From positions 558,001 through 622,000 of the forward strand of contig BSYQ01000010.1 of the NCBI GenBank assembly GCA_030272585.1: a stretch of 64,000 bases of DNA. The letters run 5' to 3'. The DNA comes from Bryopsis sp. KO-2023 (taxonomy: Eukaryota; Chlorophyta; Ulvophyceae; Bryopsidales; Bryopsidaceae). The notes below the pieces were generated by a model. That model was given only the letters and a program-made list of their open reading frames with translations. It searched no databases and was not told where the DNA came from. Position numbers and translations under genes: made by a program. This document shows, piece after piece, positions 21,564 through 35,517 of the stretch; within the stretch, counting starts at the first letter, position 1; each line of letters begins with the position of its first letter.

Positions 21564-24500
21564 TCAACCGCGGAAATAGGGTATTTGCATGTTTCCCGTC
21601 AGCACGAGGATCAAAATCACCACCAAGGCCAGCAAGCCAAGCAGGGGCAGCACTGTCGAAACCACACATCCAATAACGTTTTAACTATGAAAGTTCTTCC
21701 CGTGGATTTTAATCTTCTGCATATTATCAATGAGTTTTTAAACCTACGTGATCGAACACTTTTCTTTATCGTTTTTATGTCCTTTCTATCCATCCACCTA
21801 TATATGTATGCACATATTTTTACACCTTTTTTACTATTTTTCTCATCTTTTTTTTAAAGACCATTTTTTACATTTTTTCGGTTCAAATTATTTTCATGTT
21901 TTTTTTTTTCTTTTTTTTCCTCGTGGTGTTGATGGTTGGTGCGTCGAGTTGTGCAAAACACCATTGCTATTACATATCTTAGTGGAGGTGCCGTGAAAAT
22001 AAATAAATAAACAAATAAATCCTAGCGACCCGTAATTTTTACTATTTAAAAGTCTTTTTATCATGAATTTTCCTGTTTTTTTCTGTTTTTTTTAATTATT
22101 ATTTTAAATCACACCTGCAGAGGCAATGGACATCCCGAGGCCGCACCGAAAACTGTTGGGCAAAATTGGGACGATCCCCCTTGGGACGCACACGAAAAGC
22201 CAAGATCCAAAAGTGATGGTGGGAAGAGCAACATTGTAACCCAAAGTAAAGCAGCAGCACAACACTTTTCGAACCGACTTCCTGCAGGAAACCAAAAAAA
22301 AAAAAAAGTAAAAAAAAATGGTATTAAATTTTCTCAGGGGAAAGAAGCAAGAACAATGATAATTCAGGCAACTCAAATCTTGGGGTGCATTTTTTCCAGT
22401 TTATCGACACCTGCGATCGAATTTGAAATGTATTCTCTGTGTAAAAAATGCACGAATTTGTTTTTTCTTTTTTTTTCCCTTTTCTGCTCGACTTACTGCA
22501 GCCGTTTTATCACGCCCTTGTCCCTGGTGTGCAAAACGTTGTAATCCCAACGACTGACCGCCACTTCACCTGCTTTGACAGGGCCTCCCCTTGAAAACAG
22601 AAAAGAAGAAATGAAACATTACTATTTGCAGACCAGCTCTTTGTCCCCCCCCCCCCCCCCACCTCCAAAAAAAATAAAGTAATAAATATGTATTTCTGTG
22701 TTAATCGGAATTTATATGCGTTCAAGGAATAACTTTATTTTCTGGTGGGATATACGAAAAAACAAAGAGCTGCAACTTGGCAAGTTTAAGTATTGTGTCA
22801 AATATTTCAATGTAATTACATATATATTGGGGAAAAAAAATCCAAATTCTACTCCCTGAATGTGAAGCAGAAGACAGATGCTCCAGGGAAATGGATGAAA
22901 AAACAAAACCAGGCCTTTCAAAAACAGCAACACATAATGCAGAAAAAAAACAAGCATCAAATATACATATTAGAAACAAAACCAAAAATTCAGTGATTCT
23001 TCAAATGGGAAAACCATTCAAGGTGTAAAGACAAGCGTTGCGTTTACCTATGGCCGAGAGCTCTGTATTTGGCATCTGCCTGTCTGTACGCCAGTGCATT
23101 TGGGTAATACGAATGCATGTTTTTTACGGAAAGCAGCCGTCGTTTGTAATGGAAAGAAAGCCTCAATCGCCCTGTCAATTCCTTTTTGAAAATATAGAAG
23201 CTGCCTATCGAATCATACAGCTGCAAAAAAAAGAACATATAGAAGAATGAGAAAAAACTGGAAAAAAAAACAGGACACCGAAATCATCCAGCTCTTAAAA
23301 AAACGTCAAACCCTCCCAATACCTCACCTCCCCCCCCCAAAAAAAAAGTGCAAAAGAACAAAATTGCTATTTTTTATTTTTTTTTGTGAACAGTACAAAT
23401 CAAATTAATTAAAATTACCTGGTGGACTTCAGCCTGAGTGCAGCTTTCGAAGACACACATCAGTCCTTCCTTTGCAAATTTGTGCAGACCCAAGCGAATT
23501 CCCTGACAAAGTTGAGAAGAAACGAAAAAGCAAAAATAGCTCGATCAATAATTATGATAAAAAAGGGAAAAAAACAAAAAACGTTCTAGTTAAAAAAAAA
23601 AGAAGGGAAGAAGCATGCTTGGCTTGGTTCTGAATAAATAAGTCAGGGTCAAGAACTGGTGCGATTTTTTTTAATTTTTTTTTTCTTCAATTTTTGAAGG
23701 CATGTGGAAAGAACCCCCCTCCCTCTCAAAAAAAACAAAACCCTGGCGATACTTGGGTTGGTTGATTGATTTTTGTGTTTTTTTCTCATCATTTTACCCT
23801 GAGCTGCAAGACATAAGTGAGTCCGTAGCCATACGCAGTGGAAGATCTGAAAAATCGGACCAGAGCAATTTTCCTTTCGATGGGGAGCGCCGCAATTACC
23901 CCCCTGTCTCGAAACAGCCTCAGCAAATCTTTCGTATGATTATAATTGAAGCCAGCTTCCAGAAGAGTGTATGGAGAAAAAACCTGCAACAAAAAATCCC
24001 GCCAGATAAATCCACTTGACAATTCTCCCCCCCAAAAAAAATAAAAATAAAAAAAGGCAGAAATAAAGCAAAAATCGCACCCTCAGAAATGGAAGCGCAC
24101 TATTCTTGGATAATTTCGTTTGTTGGAGTCAGACCAAAATTTCCAATATTTCAGCATATCCAAATTTTGAAGATAAGACGCACGCACATACCTCGTAATG
24201 TTCAAAAAACCGAAGAAAAATTCGCTCGATTCCACCCAGTTGCTGAACAATAGAAGGCAGCATTTGGTGTGGCCAGAAACCCGCCAACAGACTGCACATA
24301 TCACCAAGATACAAATCAGAACTTATCAAACTTATCAGACCATTCATTCATTTATTTCATTATTTATTTTATTACTTCAGAAGCTAACAAGTTTTTTTTT
24401 CCCTGACCTTTCCACCACACTCTTTGTAAACTTCGCTCAACAAATGAGAGGAAACCATTTATGATTTGGTTTGACTTGATTTTTTTTTTATGGTGGCCTA

Positions 24501-27500
24501 CCTTATAAATACGATTTGATCCTTTTTGCATAAAATCCGGCGGCCATCCAACAGCCTTTGGGCCCAAACCACTACAGTCTTTGCAGTCACATTTTGGTTT
24601 TTCTTCTTTATCACTCGGGCTTTCACCTAAAAGAAATGTCTCGTTCGTTCCTTTAGAACGTTTCTTTCTGTAAACATTTCATTTCATTTAAATTATTTAT
24701 TTTTTGAATAATAATGTACCAACCCAATCGACAGGCTTGCTCTTTTTTTCCCATAAAAAAGAAGAAGAAAAAAAAAAGCAAAAATGAAGATTGTACAGCA
24801 GACGAAAAGAAATAATGATAAAAACAGGAGGATAGGCATTCCAACCATATTGCTCATTTTCTTACTGGACAGGGGCTTTAATCCTCCAGAAAAGAAAAAA
24901 AAATAAGTAAAAAAAATAATTAGATCGAACCAAAACTTTGAAACCTTTTGATGACCTTTTGTGAAAGCAGTTTTCTGGCTTGAAGCTCCTCGAGAAGCTG
25001 CTGGGAAGCAAAGCCCCTTCCGGAGACGTCCAGGACAGACATCGCAACACCAGGTATGTGGCCGTAAGCGAATCCCAAAGGAAACAGCTGAGGGTTTGCG
25101 TTCACCAGATTAGTCAGCGCTTCGATGGCAAAGGGGCCCGCATCGGTTTCCTGTATATAAATCCCACCTGTGAAAAAAACATGCCCAAACAAAAATGCAG
25201 GAGGGAAAGAAAATGCTTTTGGCTGGAGAAGCCATGTTCTTTTCCATTCTGAACCGTTTTTTTCCTAGGTTTCTTAAAATAGATTTTCTATCACTTTTTT
25301 GTTGGGGGGGGGGGGATCCCAGTATTGTGTGAAGTATGCTGCTTTTTTTTTAACCAGGGAATCTGCATTCGGCTGGGTTTTTGTTCTGGCTTTTTCCCAC
25401 AAAATTATGAAAAGGAAATTCCAGCCACACCACAAAAGAGCTTTATTAATATTCCCCAAAATTTTGTTTCGACAAAGACCCTGTTGAAAGCCTTTTTGCG
25501 GTGCAAAAAAAAGACGATACCTGCAAATCTGTAGGCGCTAGCAATGGCCTCGTATTTGTTCATGTTTACAGAATCGATGAGCGACATCCAATCGGAGCCA
25601 TCGTATTGGCTGTCGGTGGTGGCTGGGGACAGCTTTTCCAAAAGGAAAGATGATCCATTGAAAAGCACGTTTTGATCCCTGTGGACTATGCCATCATCCA
25701 GAGCGTTTTCCAGCCCAGCCAATCCATGGAAAAACAGAAAAGTGGGGCACTGGGAATTCTCCAATTGCATGGGCACGAAACTGCCGACTCCCTGTGTGCA
25801 GAAATGTTTTTCAGAAAAACGAGATTTCTTATTTTTTTTCAAACTGAATTCGAAAAGCGCGGATGCCTACTTTTTTGGAATGAAAATTTAACGTTGTTTT
25901 TTGTTTTATTTTTGGAATTTTTTGGCTCTGGGGGAAAAAATTAAAGATCAGGACATGCATGCAGGAATATATTTTTGGATCCTGTGCAAGTTTTGATGTC
26001 GTGGATCGACTACTTTCTTTTTTTTCCCTAGTTCAAAGTCGGAAAAAGATTTTGACAGAACTTCGAAAATTTCCGTCAATCAATTTCTTCCTGAAGAAAA
26101 AACTACATTTGCAACAAAATACATTCTTTTCATTTTTGGGGCTGTGCTTTCAAAGAAAGGGCTAATTGGAGTTTCTCGCTGAAAATGAGAAAGAAGAACT
26201 GCAAAACGTCGAAAAAACTGTTCAGTTTTACCATTTTAGATTTGATCTATTTGTTTTGGAAGGCCCCCCCCCCCCAAAAAAAAAAACAACAACAAAAGTA
26301 CAGTAATATGCAAGTAAAACACCTTGATTGTGATTCCCAGGGACCGCATGGATGAAACGAAATATTGAATGTCGATAGCTTTAGAATATGCCGATTTCAC
26401 ATCCAAATACAGCCCCCCTAAAAAAGACACCACAAAACCCCTTGAAACCACTAAAGAGAGGCGAAATCAAATACAACAGACAGACAAAAAAAAGCTCTAC
26501 TCTGAGGCAAGCACATCAATTTAATGATTTAGGAAAACTAATAATAAATTAAAGAATTTCAGCCTTTTCTGTGGAAAATACCCACGAAATACTGCCACTC
26601 CACCAAAAAGATGGAAAAAAAATCCATTCCAGAAATGAAATGCGTAAGTCGAGGATTTAAAACAACATGCTCGGACATTTTTTTTCCTATTTTATTCATC
26701 CATCCACATTTGATTGCATTTTTTTCTTGATTAGAAAAAACAACAAAAAAGCATACCTGGATTGGATAACATGGCTATGCATGTTTGGGCAGCTGCCCTC
26801 GGAATTTGATGTTCTTCTGCAGCCGCCAGATAATCAATGGCTTCACATTCCAGCTCCACATCAAGCTTTTCGATTATCATCCCCTCAGCCTTGAAAAAAT
26901 ACGAAAAAAAAAATCAAGCATACCTACATTAAAAAAAGAAGAAGGAACAAAAAAACAGAAAGAAGAAATCCAACTACAATGGATGACAGAAACTGAAACA
27001 AAAGAAGAAGAAAAGGGGTGGGTGGGGGGTGCAGACTAGCATGCTTTGGGGAAACTCCACAGCAGTTGCGAAGCAAATAGGACATTTTTATATATTTTTT
27101 TTTAATAAAAAGGTGTTTTTGGCCTCACTTTTACTTGTTTGCTGCACGAAAGCACCATAGGTTCCTTGATCAGTATTCCACATTTGGTGGTTTTGCCCTC
27201 CCCCGTCAGATCCTTGATCGGAAGCTTCCATTCAGCTACTTTCACTTTTCGAAGTCCGTTATCCGGAACCCCCATCACTGCAACGATCTACCACAACGCG
27301 ATTGTTTAGTTGTATTTATTTCCTTGCTTTTTTTGAAAAGAAATTTATAACCTGAAGGGAAAAAAAGGATGCAACACATTTGAACCCCCCCAAAAATGCC
27401 AATTACTTCCTTGTTTATTCATTCTGATTTTTACCTTCACAAAAAATGCCACAGAACGTTTTACAACAAAATGCAATATTGTATTTAACCTGCAATATTG

Positions 27501-30500
27501 TATTTTTTCGGCAGAAAACAATGTAATACAGTTGGAACACACAAAATCAATATAACCTCCAACATAACATTTCTTCAGTTGTTTATATATTTTAACAAAC
27601 GGAAGCGCACCTCGATGACCAAATCCCCCATGGATTCCCCCGGCGATATCGGTCCAATTTTCACACTGCCGCCAGCAAAATCAGCCAGTTTGTGATCTTC
27701 ACTTCGCGTCAACAGCAATCGTTTCTGTGGCAATGGCCATTCATGTTGCGTCACCGAAACCGTCACCAGCATGCCTAGAATACCCAATCAAGCAAAAAAA
27801 TATGTAAAAAGAAAAAAAAGAAAAAAAAAAAATCATGGAAAAACTTGCAAGAAAATTGAACGAGGGTCCACCGATCGGTCAAGCATGGCAACAACAATTC
27901 TCAAGATTTGCAAAAAAAAATAAAATGAAAATAGACGAATGGAAATTATTTATTTATTCATTTATTTATTTATTTATTAAGTAGTTTTGTTTTACGCACT
28001 GGTGCACATGGCAGTCCAACAAGCTCCCCGCTCGATTAACGATGCCGATATGGAGAGTCGATGAGTAAAACCGACAGGACCATACAGGGGAAGGGCTGTC
28101 CCATCGGAGCCATCTTCGGCCAACCCTTTGTTGATGGCTTTTCCAAAAATAGTCAGCCATTCCATTGGCGGAATGCCCTTCCTGTCGATTTGCGACTCCC
28201 CCGCCACCACCGCCCACGACCTACCCCAAACACAGCGAAAAATTGTAAAATCAAGTCAGCCGGGTGAAAAATTCCCTAAAAGAAAGAAAAAAAGTGAGGC
28301 GATGTATTTGAGAAAGTGTGGAAAGAAACTGTGCTCCGCCATTTCACTTCCAGAAAAAAAAAAGTCAGAAACAAAAGAGCCAATGGGTGGTTTCTACCTT
28401 AGGCCGAGCATTGTGTACAGACTTTGTTTCAGCAATGCCTTTGCACTGCCATGATCGACAGTGCCTTTTGCCAGATCCCATGGATCTCTGGGGTTTAGCC
28501 AAATATCCCACTCCAAAGCCACCGGCTTGTATCCATGCACACTCACACCTATTGGACAAAAAAACGCAACGAATTCTCAGGGGTTGTAAAAGAAAAGACA
28601 AAACGTGTGGATAGAAGAGAAGGCATATCTTGAAACCTGAAAAGGAGAAGGGGGGGGGGGGGGGCGAAACAAAGTTTGAAAAACAGCAGGAGATGTGTTT
28701 CAGAAAAACCAGATTTGAAAGAAATTGTGCCGACCGAAACCCAAAGCCTTACACAACCAATTCGATATACACTTTTTTACATTTGATGCCCCACCCCCCC
28801 TTTTTTTCCCTTAAAAAAGTGTGTTATGTGGGTTGACCTGGTCTAAAACTGTCTGATCTCAAAGCCAGCGAGGCCTGTCTTTCCCAGGAAGATCTCCTCT
28901 TTAGTTCAGAAAATGGCTCCACTGAATCGGGCACCGACACTGTAGATGCAAATGAACTGCCCCCACCAACCTCCAGCTCTCTAAAAACACCACAAAAAAA
29001 AGATAAAAAAAACTACAAAAAAGAACATCGATTCAATTTGGAAAAGAAAACCTGGGAACAAAAAAAAGGGAGTCATAATGAAAAAGGGCTGAGGAAAAAA
29101 CCGGAAAAAAAAAGCAAAAACAAATATAAAGATAAAGGCAACACCCAGAAAAAAACCCAGAAATTCATACGTTGAATCGTTTGGGCCTGCAATTGTGGAG
29201 TTTCCGGTGCTGATATCTCGAAACCTTGTTGGGGGACCTGAGCTGCTGCTGCGAATATCTTTGGGCATCGTTCCTGTTATGAGCTTCAAAAGCACATCTG
29301 TCAAAAAACTGCCCATCGGCCTGTTGGTCCATAGGATATCCCGGAAACCGTATTTGAAAAAAACTAACCTATTTCTACAGTTTTTTTCCTTGCTTTTACT
29401 GAATACTTGCAAAAACAAGTATATAAAAGTATTTCTGTATACTTAAAAAAAAAAAAGATGAAAAAAGATAAAACAAACAGATTCTCCTGAAATCTGGGCC
29501 AGCATGGGGCATACCCACCTGTTTGAATTGAAAATTTCACTGAGTGAGATTGCTTACTTTTTTTTTCTTTTTTCAATATATTTCCAGAGGATATACCAAC
29601 AACAGGAAACCCTACTCAACTCTCTTCTCAAGTGTTTGAAAGACCCCCCCCCCAAAAAAAAAATAAAAAATAAATAAATCCAACCCAAACCCCGAAAAAA
29701 AACCAATAAGGCATAGCGAGGAATGATTTACTGTATCGCACCAGAAATGTACCTGAATTGTTTCGGTGCGATTTCAATCGGGACCCCGAAGCAGACGGCA
29801 ATGAACCACCGTTTGAGTCCTGAAGAGACTCTCTACCTTCCAACAGCAACTCGGCCCCGAGCTCACGATACTCCATCATGACGGCTGCACAAGCCTGTTC
29901 CCCACATCCACACCGATTCCCCCCGAAACACATGCCAAACTCCCTAGCATACATTTCCCTTTCGCATTCGTCGATTTCGAACCCGTCTTTAGGCACCATG
30001 GGGGACAGCTCATTTTCATCATCGTCGATTTTATCGACCACCACATCCAGAATTTCGGACCCCGAGGTTCTCGTTCGATGCAGAATCGAGCCAGCCTCGG
30101 CGAATTTTCTCAGTTGCATGGCTTGAGCGGTGTCGACCGATTTCCCCAGTCTTTCCAGGCCTTTGTTCAGCAGCATTTTGATACCCCCAACCAGCCCTTT
30201 CGATCCGTCAGCATCGTCCAGCCGGCTGCTTGAGTGGAACTCATTCCCACCATCACGGAGGCTCAACTGGCTGTGTTTCGACAGCAAAGCGATCGCCTTG
30301 GCACTGAACCTCGACGAGGATTTTTTTAAAGAGTTTCTGCTGGTTTTCGTGTCCTGTTCCCATGGCAGACATCCGCTGGTGGAGGCCCTCCCATTCAAGG
30401 CGAGACCCCGCGTGCATCCCATCCTAGTGGTCCAAATTTGAAAGACAGAAAGAAAGAAAGAAAAAAAGCACATCGAAGACTGTTTTTAATGGTGGAAGGC

Positions 30501-33262
30501 TTTCAATGATCCATTAATGAATAATCATCATACAGGAAAAAAGGCAATTTTACTTTTGTGCAAAAGCAATGCATGCAGCTTGGGTTGGAATCCAAACAGG
30601 CTCCCCAGAGTTCATGAATCCAACACTTTCTCTTCTTATTTTGCGCAATTTTCTTCTGAGTATTTTTTTTTTGGGGACAGTGTGTGTAAAGACTGACCTG
30701 ATGAGGCCATATGCACACAACACCGGTGAGTTTTCCAGAGTGGCCATCAGGGACTGAACCTGAATCCCTTTTCTGCAGCCTCTCAAAAAGGAATCCCACT
30801 CTTTCCCAAAATTTTGAAGTTCGTCCAAAATCGCTTGCCATTTGGGGTCGCTTATCATGCTCACAGCGCATGCCATAAACCTAGCCAAACACCCCCCAAA
30901 AAGGAAAAAAAAAATCAGCAGCTTCCTAGGGAATCTGTTGCAAGTCTAGTGAACCGGACAGGGGCTCCATTTCCTTGCTAAGGAGAAATTATCAAAAAAT
31001 ACCGATCACAGGATGCTGCATGACAGTTTGTTTTTTTTTCAACCCCTGAATGCAAAGAAATCGAGGGGGAAAGAAGAATCAAATTGAAAGCAATCGTCGA
31101 TCAGATATTTTTGGAACAGTTTCCAAGAGAGAGAAAAGGAAAACAGACAAAAAACTAGAGAAAAAAAGCTGACTGTATACCGTTACCAAAACTATACATG
31201 GTGAATCTTACCCTCCATGTGCGTAAATGTGGGCCCCAGAATTCAACCGAGCGATCGGTACTTCGTATTCCATTTCAGGTCTGATCAAACCTTTTTCCAT
31301 TTTCTTGACGCAGCACCAGATGACTAATCTGGGCTTCCTCCAAGGACAAGCTTCGTTTTCATCTATGTATCGATCATTCCCTGCCAATGGAAATTAAAAA
31401 CCTATCAATTTGCACTCTCATGGAGGTGTAAGAAAAACTTTAATCCTAAATGAAAGATTCAACGGCAACTTCTCCCCCCCCCTCCCTCGAAAAAAATTAA
31501 AATTAAAATTCTTTCAAGGAAAATCGCAAATTAAAAAAAAAATTGAAGTTAAGAAAAATCGCGAATATATAGGTCTGTATATATTGGGAAAGAAATTATA
31601 AGTTTGCAGATGACCATTGTTTCTTTAAAATTGTATTGCATCGAGGATGAAAAAAAAATGAAAAATGAAATCAGGCCAAAACTATCGAAGTAAATAAAAC
31701 TAGATAAAAAAAACTGAAACCTGAAAAAAAGCATGTATCCAGTTTCGATGGAGCAACTTTTCACAGAAAATATAACTTTTGTGTTTTTTTGCTTTTTTTC
31801 AAAGCGATATTGAAATTTTTTGAAAAACCTGCTTGAATGGCAGCCTCGTTGCTTTCCCATATTCTCACGACTTTGCGAAAGAAGCGTTTGCTGGTGTTGC
31901 CTTTTGCTAGGTTTTTGTCCAAGCAAGCAAAGCCGACGATGTTGTGGCAAGCGACGTCCAAACCCCCCGATCCCCCTCTGTTCACTTTCACGATCTAGAA
32001 TTAACGCAGAAAAATAAAAACAAAATAAGAAAAAAAATCCCTTGCAAAACAGAATAAAATGAAATATTTTCGGCCTAAAGTGAATTCACTCTTTCTGCCA
32101 AAAAAATAAAAAAAATCACAACAACTTGAATCAATCACGGAAACAAAAAAGAATCACAGTAATTTAAATAAACCACAAAAAAAAGGAGCCATGAAACAAA
32201 CAAGCACAAAACAACGTTTTTCAATGGGACACAGGTAACCAATTTTATTTTTTTTCCTTTTTTTGTCAAAAAGGATGAAAAAAGCAAGCAAGCTTTATTT
32301 TTTATCTTTATTTTCAGAAAGAAAAACATCCAGCTCGTTTTACCCTGAGTGTGATCCATTGCTCCGGATCGATAACCCGAAGCCAGCAATTGAATGCAGC
32401 CCATCCATCCAAGCTGGTTTTCGGCGAGCTGCAACTGAAGCTTCCTTTCGAATGCACCTCTAAAACCACGGAGCCCGTGCGGACAGACAGAGATGAGGCG
32501 CTGGCAACTCGAAGATCCACAACGGTGGAAAAATAGCTCTGGTCAGTCATGGAGTTTTCTGCATGACGGGCTGGGGAACCAGGATTCATTAACACATATG
32601 AATGCACATATGCGCTTCGTGTGAGATTTTCTGGAGGAGAAAAACTTGGACAGGCCCTGGTGAACAAAGAAGAATGCACAATTTTGTAAGATCACTAGTG
32701 TGTAAGACTGCTTTTTCTTTTTTTGATTCGCTGTATCTTCAGTTTTTTTCAAATACAGTTTGTTCATTGCTTCTTTTTTTTTTTTGACAGAAAGAAACAG
32801 TGGCAGTTTTTTTTTTTTAACCAGCATTTTGGGGGAGCGAAACAAAAAATTGAAGTTTTTTTTTATTTTGTTTTTTCTGGAATCACCAAAAAGAACCCAA
32901 GCTAAGAAGGGAAGAAAAGAATTGCCGCCACAAATGGATCTTTTTCATTAATTTTTTTTCATGGATGATTTTCTCATTTCATGGTGTTACTGCCATGCTT
33001 TTTTTTACAGCGTGGAAAAAAAAACTCACCAGTATTTTCTTTGTCGTCGTTTCTGTCGTCCGAAAGCGATCACCACAAGCAGAAAAAAAGAAAAAAACAC
33101 AAGAGTAACCGCCCGACACGTAGGAAATACGAAAGCTGTAAATAAACACCCCCTCCCTCTTTTGGGTTCTTCGTTTTTTTCCACAGACGCTCTTTATTCG
33201 GCACGTGCTTCTTTTTCGAGCTGCTGTTTTTTTCTTGTTGCGGGGGCACCCCGTTCGTCCAT
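21564..33262 (-). CDS. Large two-helix membrane protein with C2-like regions, unknown function
   Basis: About 27 exons can be chained without a phase break. Main exons: 33135-33030, 32656-32344, 31994-31829, 31380-31212, 30880-30698, 30423-29753, 29363-29171, 28980-28838, 28548-28398, 28220-28000, 27774-27611, 27287-27135, 26889-26757, 26417-26323, 25791-25521, 25167-24931, 24626-24502, 24291-24192, 23983-23798, 23502-23419, 23220-23048, 22589-22497, 22281-22115 and 21652-21564. The product is about 1,490 residues. A helix near the N-terminus (LVFFSFFLLVVIAFG) is followed by basic residues, and a second helix (LLGLLALVVILILVLTG) lies 10 residues from the stop. Two stretches look like C2-type beta sandwiches: one around residues 100-260 (STVVDLRVASASSLSVRTG...), the other around 790-900 (GDLVIE...VKVAEWKLPI). 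The remainder is unfamiliar globular sequence. The first exon (ATG 33262) and two micro-exons (near 24870 and 24430) are tentative. The layout recalls ferlins or MCTPs, but I do not claim homology. Confidence 0.7.
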
Positions 33263-33807
33263 GTATCAACGGAAACGAATGCACGACATTCGACTTTGCT
33301 TTCTTTTTCCTTTTGTTTCTAAACGCACTCTTTGAGTTTCAGACAAGCCACATCAAGATCTGGCCTCCGTTACACTTCACCGCCATCTTGTGCACGTGTT
33401 TTTCGTTTTTTCCAGCGTTTTTTGGGCTCCGATTCGAACAAAAAAAGTGTGATTCACACTCAAGTTGTGCAAGGAAAGTGCAAAAAGTGTGAGAATTTGA
33501 AAAATGGCTTTCGTTTTCTTCCAAAAAAACAAACACACACTCTGCCTCCTGGCTTGCTCTGGCGATTCTCATCAGCTTCGCTCCAGCGGTCGGTTTGCTG
33601 GTAATTTTGTTCGTGTGTTGGCGTTACGCAATGTTTTCTAGCCACTTCAACCTCGCTCAAACACACTGTCACCAGATGCTGGCAAAAACTAGAATTTCAG
33701 CGGGCGAAAAACAGACCGCACGGTTGCCTTTTCTTTCGAAACGCAAGAAGCGACGACGTGGTGTGAACATCCCCGTTGCTCCAAAGTACGCCCCTCGCTT
33801 TTAAGCC
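33263..33807. promoter_or_regulatory. Shared upstream region between divergent genes
   Basis: About 545 bases separate the putative start of the large minus-strand gene from the ATG of the plus-strand GCK gene, so both promoters must lie here or overlap. No TATA box was obvious. Confidence 0.4.
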
Positions 33808-34446
33808 ATGATCGCCCCAGAGGACAGGGATGAAACGGAGGCGGGAGCTCAGCCCGACTCGCCGCCTTCGGGAGGAGAACGCGCCGAACCTTCTAGCAGA
33901 TTGGAGGAGAATTCAGAGTCCAGCAGTGAGCCATCGGGGGAAGAATCAGAATCCAGGGAGCCAAGACGGGATGGCGATGGCGAGGAGAATGCGGTCGTCC
34001 GCGACGACGACGACGATGAGGAGGAGGAGGAGGAAACGTGTGGGTTTTGTATATACATGAAAGGCGGCGGCTGTAAGCAAGAGTTCGTCGCGTGGATGGA
34101 GTGCGTGGATCGGGAAAAGGAGGGTGGGGGCGATTACGTGGAGGAATGCATCCCTCCCATGCAAGCATTGCGAGAATGCATGCTGGCCAATCCGGACTAC
34201 TACGGCCCCATGCTGGAGGAGGAGGAAAATCGCATGAAAGAAAGGGAGGCCGAGGAGGAGGGGGAGGGGGAGGAGCCATCGACTGGGGGTGGATCAGTAA
34301 ATCCAAAAGATCCGGATTCAAAATCTGAGGATGATCCTGGATCCAAGCAGGGTTCCTCCAAAATTGACCCTGAATCGAAATCCAGTGAAGCTTTGGACAA
34401 TCTAGGGGGTGGGAAGAGCAGTCAGACAGAAGCGAAAGGGCAGTAG
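33808..34446 (+). CDS. GCK-domain protein with twin CX9C-like cysteines
   Basis: Single exon, 212 residues. After an acidic, Ser-rich leader ending in a long Asp/Glu run comes the conserved block TCGFCIYMKGGGCKQEFVAW, then ECVDREK, ECIPPMQALRECM and NPDYYGPM (residues 76-135). This matches the GCK (Gly-Cys-Lys) domain known mainly from plants and algae, with cysteines spaced C-x2-C, then C-x10-C, then C-x8/9-C. That pattern suggests a helical hairpin held by disulfides, as in Mia40-type intermembrane-space proteins, though location is not shown. The C-terminal 70 residues are Glu/Ser/Gly-rich and disordered. ATG 33808 was chosen because the upstream frame has a stop immediately before it. Confidence 0.88.
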   Translation: MIAPEDRDETEAGAQPDSPPSGGERAEPSSRLEENSESSSEPSGEESESREPRRDGDGEENAVVRDDDDDEEEEEETCGFCIYMKGGGCKQEFVAWMECVDREKEGGGDYVEECIPPMQALRECMLANPDYYGPMLEEEENRMKEREAEEEGEGEEPSTGGGSVNPKDPDSKSEDDPGSKQGSSKIDPESKSSEALDNLGGGKSSQTEAKGQ

Positions 34447-35517
34447 TTGTGAGGTCGATGCAAGGGGTGGGTTGACTCAGCTCCTCGGTTGGGAGGTTGG
34501 GGAAATTAAGTGTGATTTTTTGGATGTTTTTAGGGGAAAAAAGGAGGAGATGTTTTTTGGGGTGGGGTTTCCAACTGATATCTCAAATATTGATGGAAAG
34601 GAAAAAACACATGGGTGTGTGTCGATGGGCGGATCTCCTTTTTTTCAACCTTTTCTTTATAAAAAAAAAAAATTGTTGGGAAAGTAGTGGTCGTGAAGGT
34701 TTCGAATGCTGTGGTGTCGCTGATGGACAAAACAGAAAAATATAAACGATGAGGGATCCTTTTTTTCCCGAGCAGAATAATCAAGATCCTTTTTTTTTAA
34801 TATATATATTTTTTTAATGATGTGACGGACATGTGGGTTTCTTTTTCATAAGTAGTATGGGGGATTCAGGATGCCAGCTAACTTATATTGTTTTTTTTTC
34901 CATTTAATCGCATTTGTTTTTGAAAAGAAAAAAACACAGACATATAAAGTTGATCAAACGACATCCATAATTTTTGACCTCCCCCTTTTTTTGATCGGTT
35001 TTAAGCCGTCTTGGTTGATATTTAAATATGGAATGGCTGTCATGGATGGAGAACCCTTTTTAAAATACCTGCAACTGGGAGATTTGGGGGGGTGGAAATG
35101 CCATCAAAATGAAACGCTCTTTTACAGACACCAATGTTGGGTTGCTGGCAGAAATAAACTCAGATTCCACATTCAGCCATAGTTACAATCCAGAGGGAAG
35201 AGCTACTCAGAACACGACTTCACAAATTGAAACATGAGCCGTAATGCCTCATTTCAGCGCAATACCATGGGATGCATTTGTTTTTTTTCCTGCCCCTTGG
35301 GATGCTTTTGTTTTTCTCGCGTTCCACTGGAGTCAACCTGACATTGCACTGGTGTAAAAAAACCAAACGATTGCCACCATCACTCCATTCCATTTGATTT
35401 CTTTTTGTCATGTGCATTATTGTCGTCACTGGGCCGTCACATCCAGTTTTCCCCTCCAAATAGCTCGTCCCCCTTTCGGCTTCACCCTTATGACAGTGGG
35501 AGTTCCGCGAACCAACC
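34447..35517. other. Intergenic: 3' flank of GCK gene, 5' flank of CSTF2
   Basis: AT-rich with poly-T/poly-A tracts and a TATATATA run at 34801. No gene supported. Confidence 0.5.

Noticed and set aside
28227..28275. Extra exon of the large gene ending at the GGGGTAGG near 28228
   Set aside because: It carries an in-frame stop in the required phase; joining 28398 directly to 28220 keeps phase.
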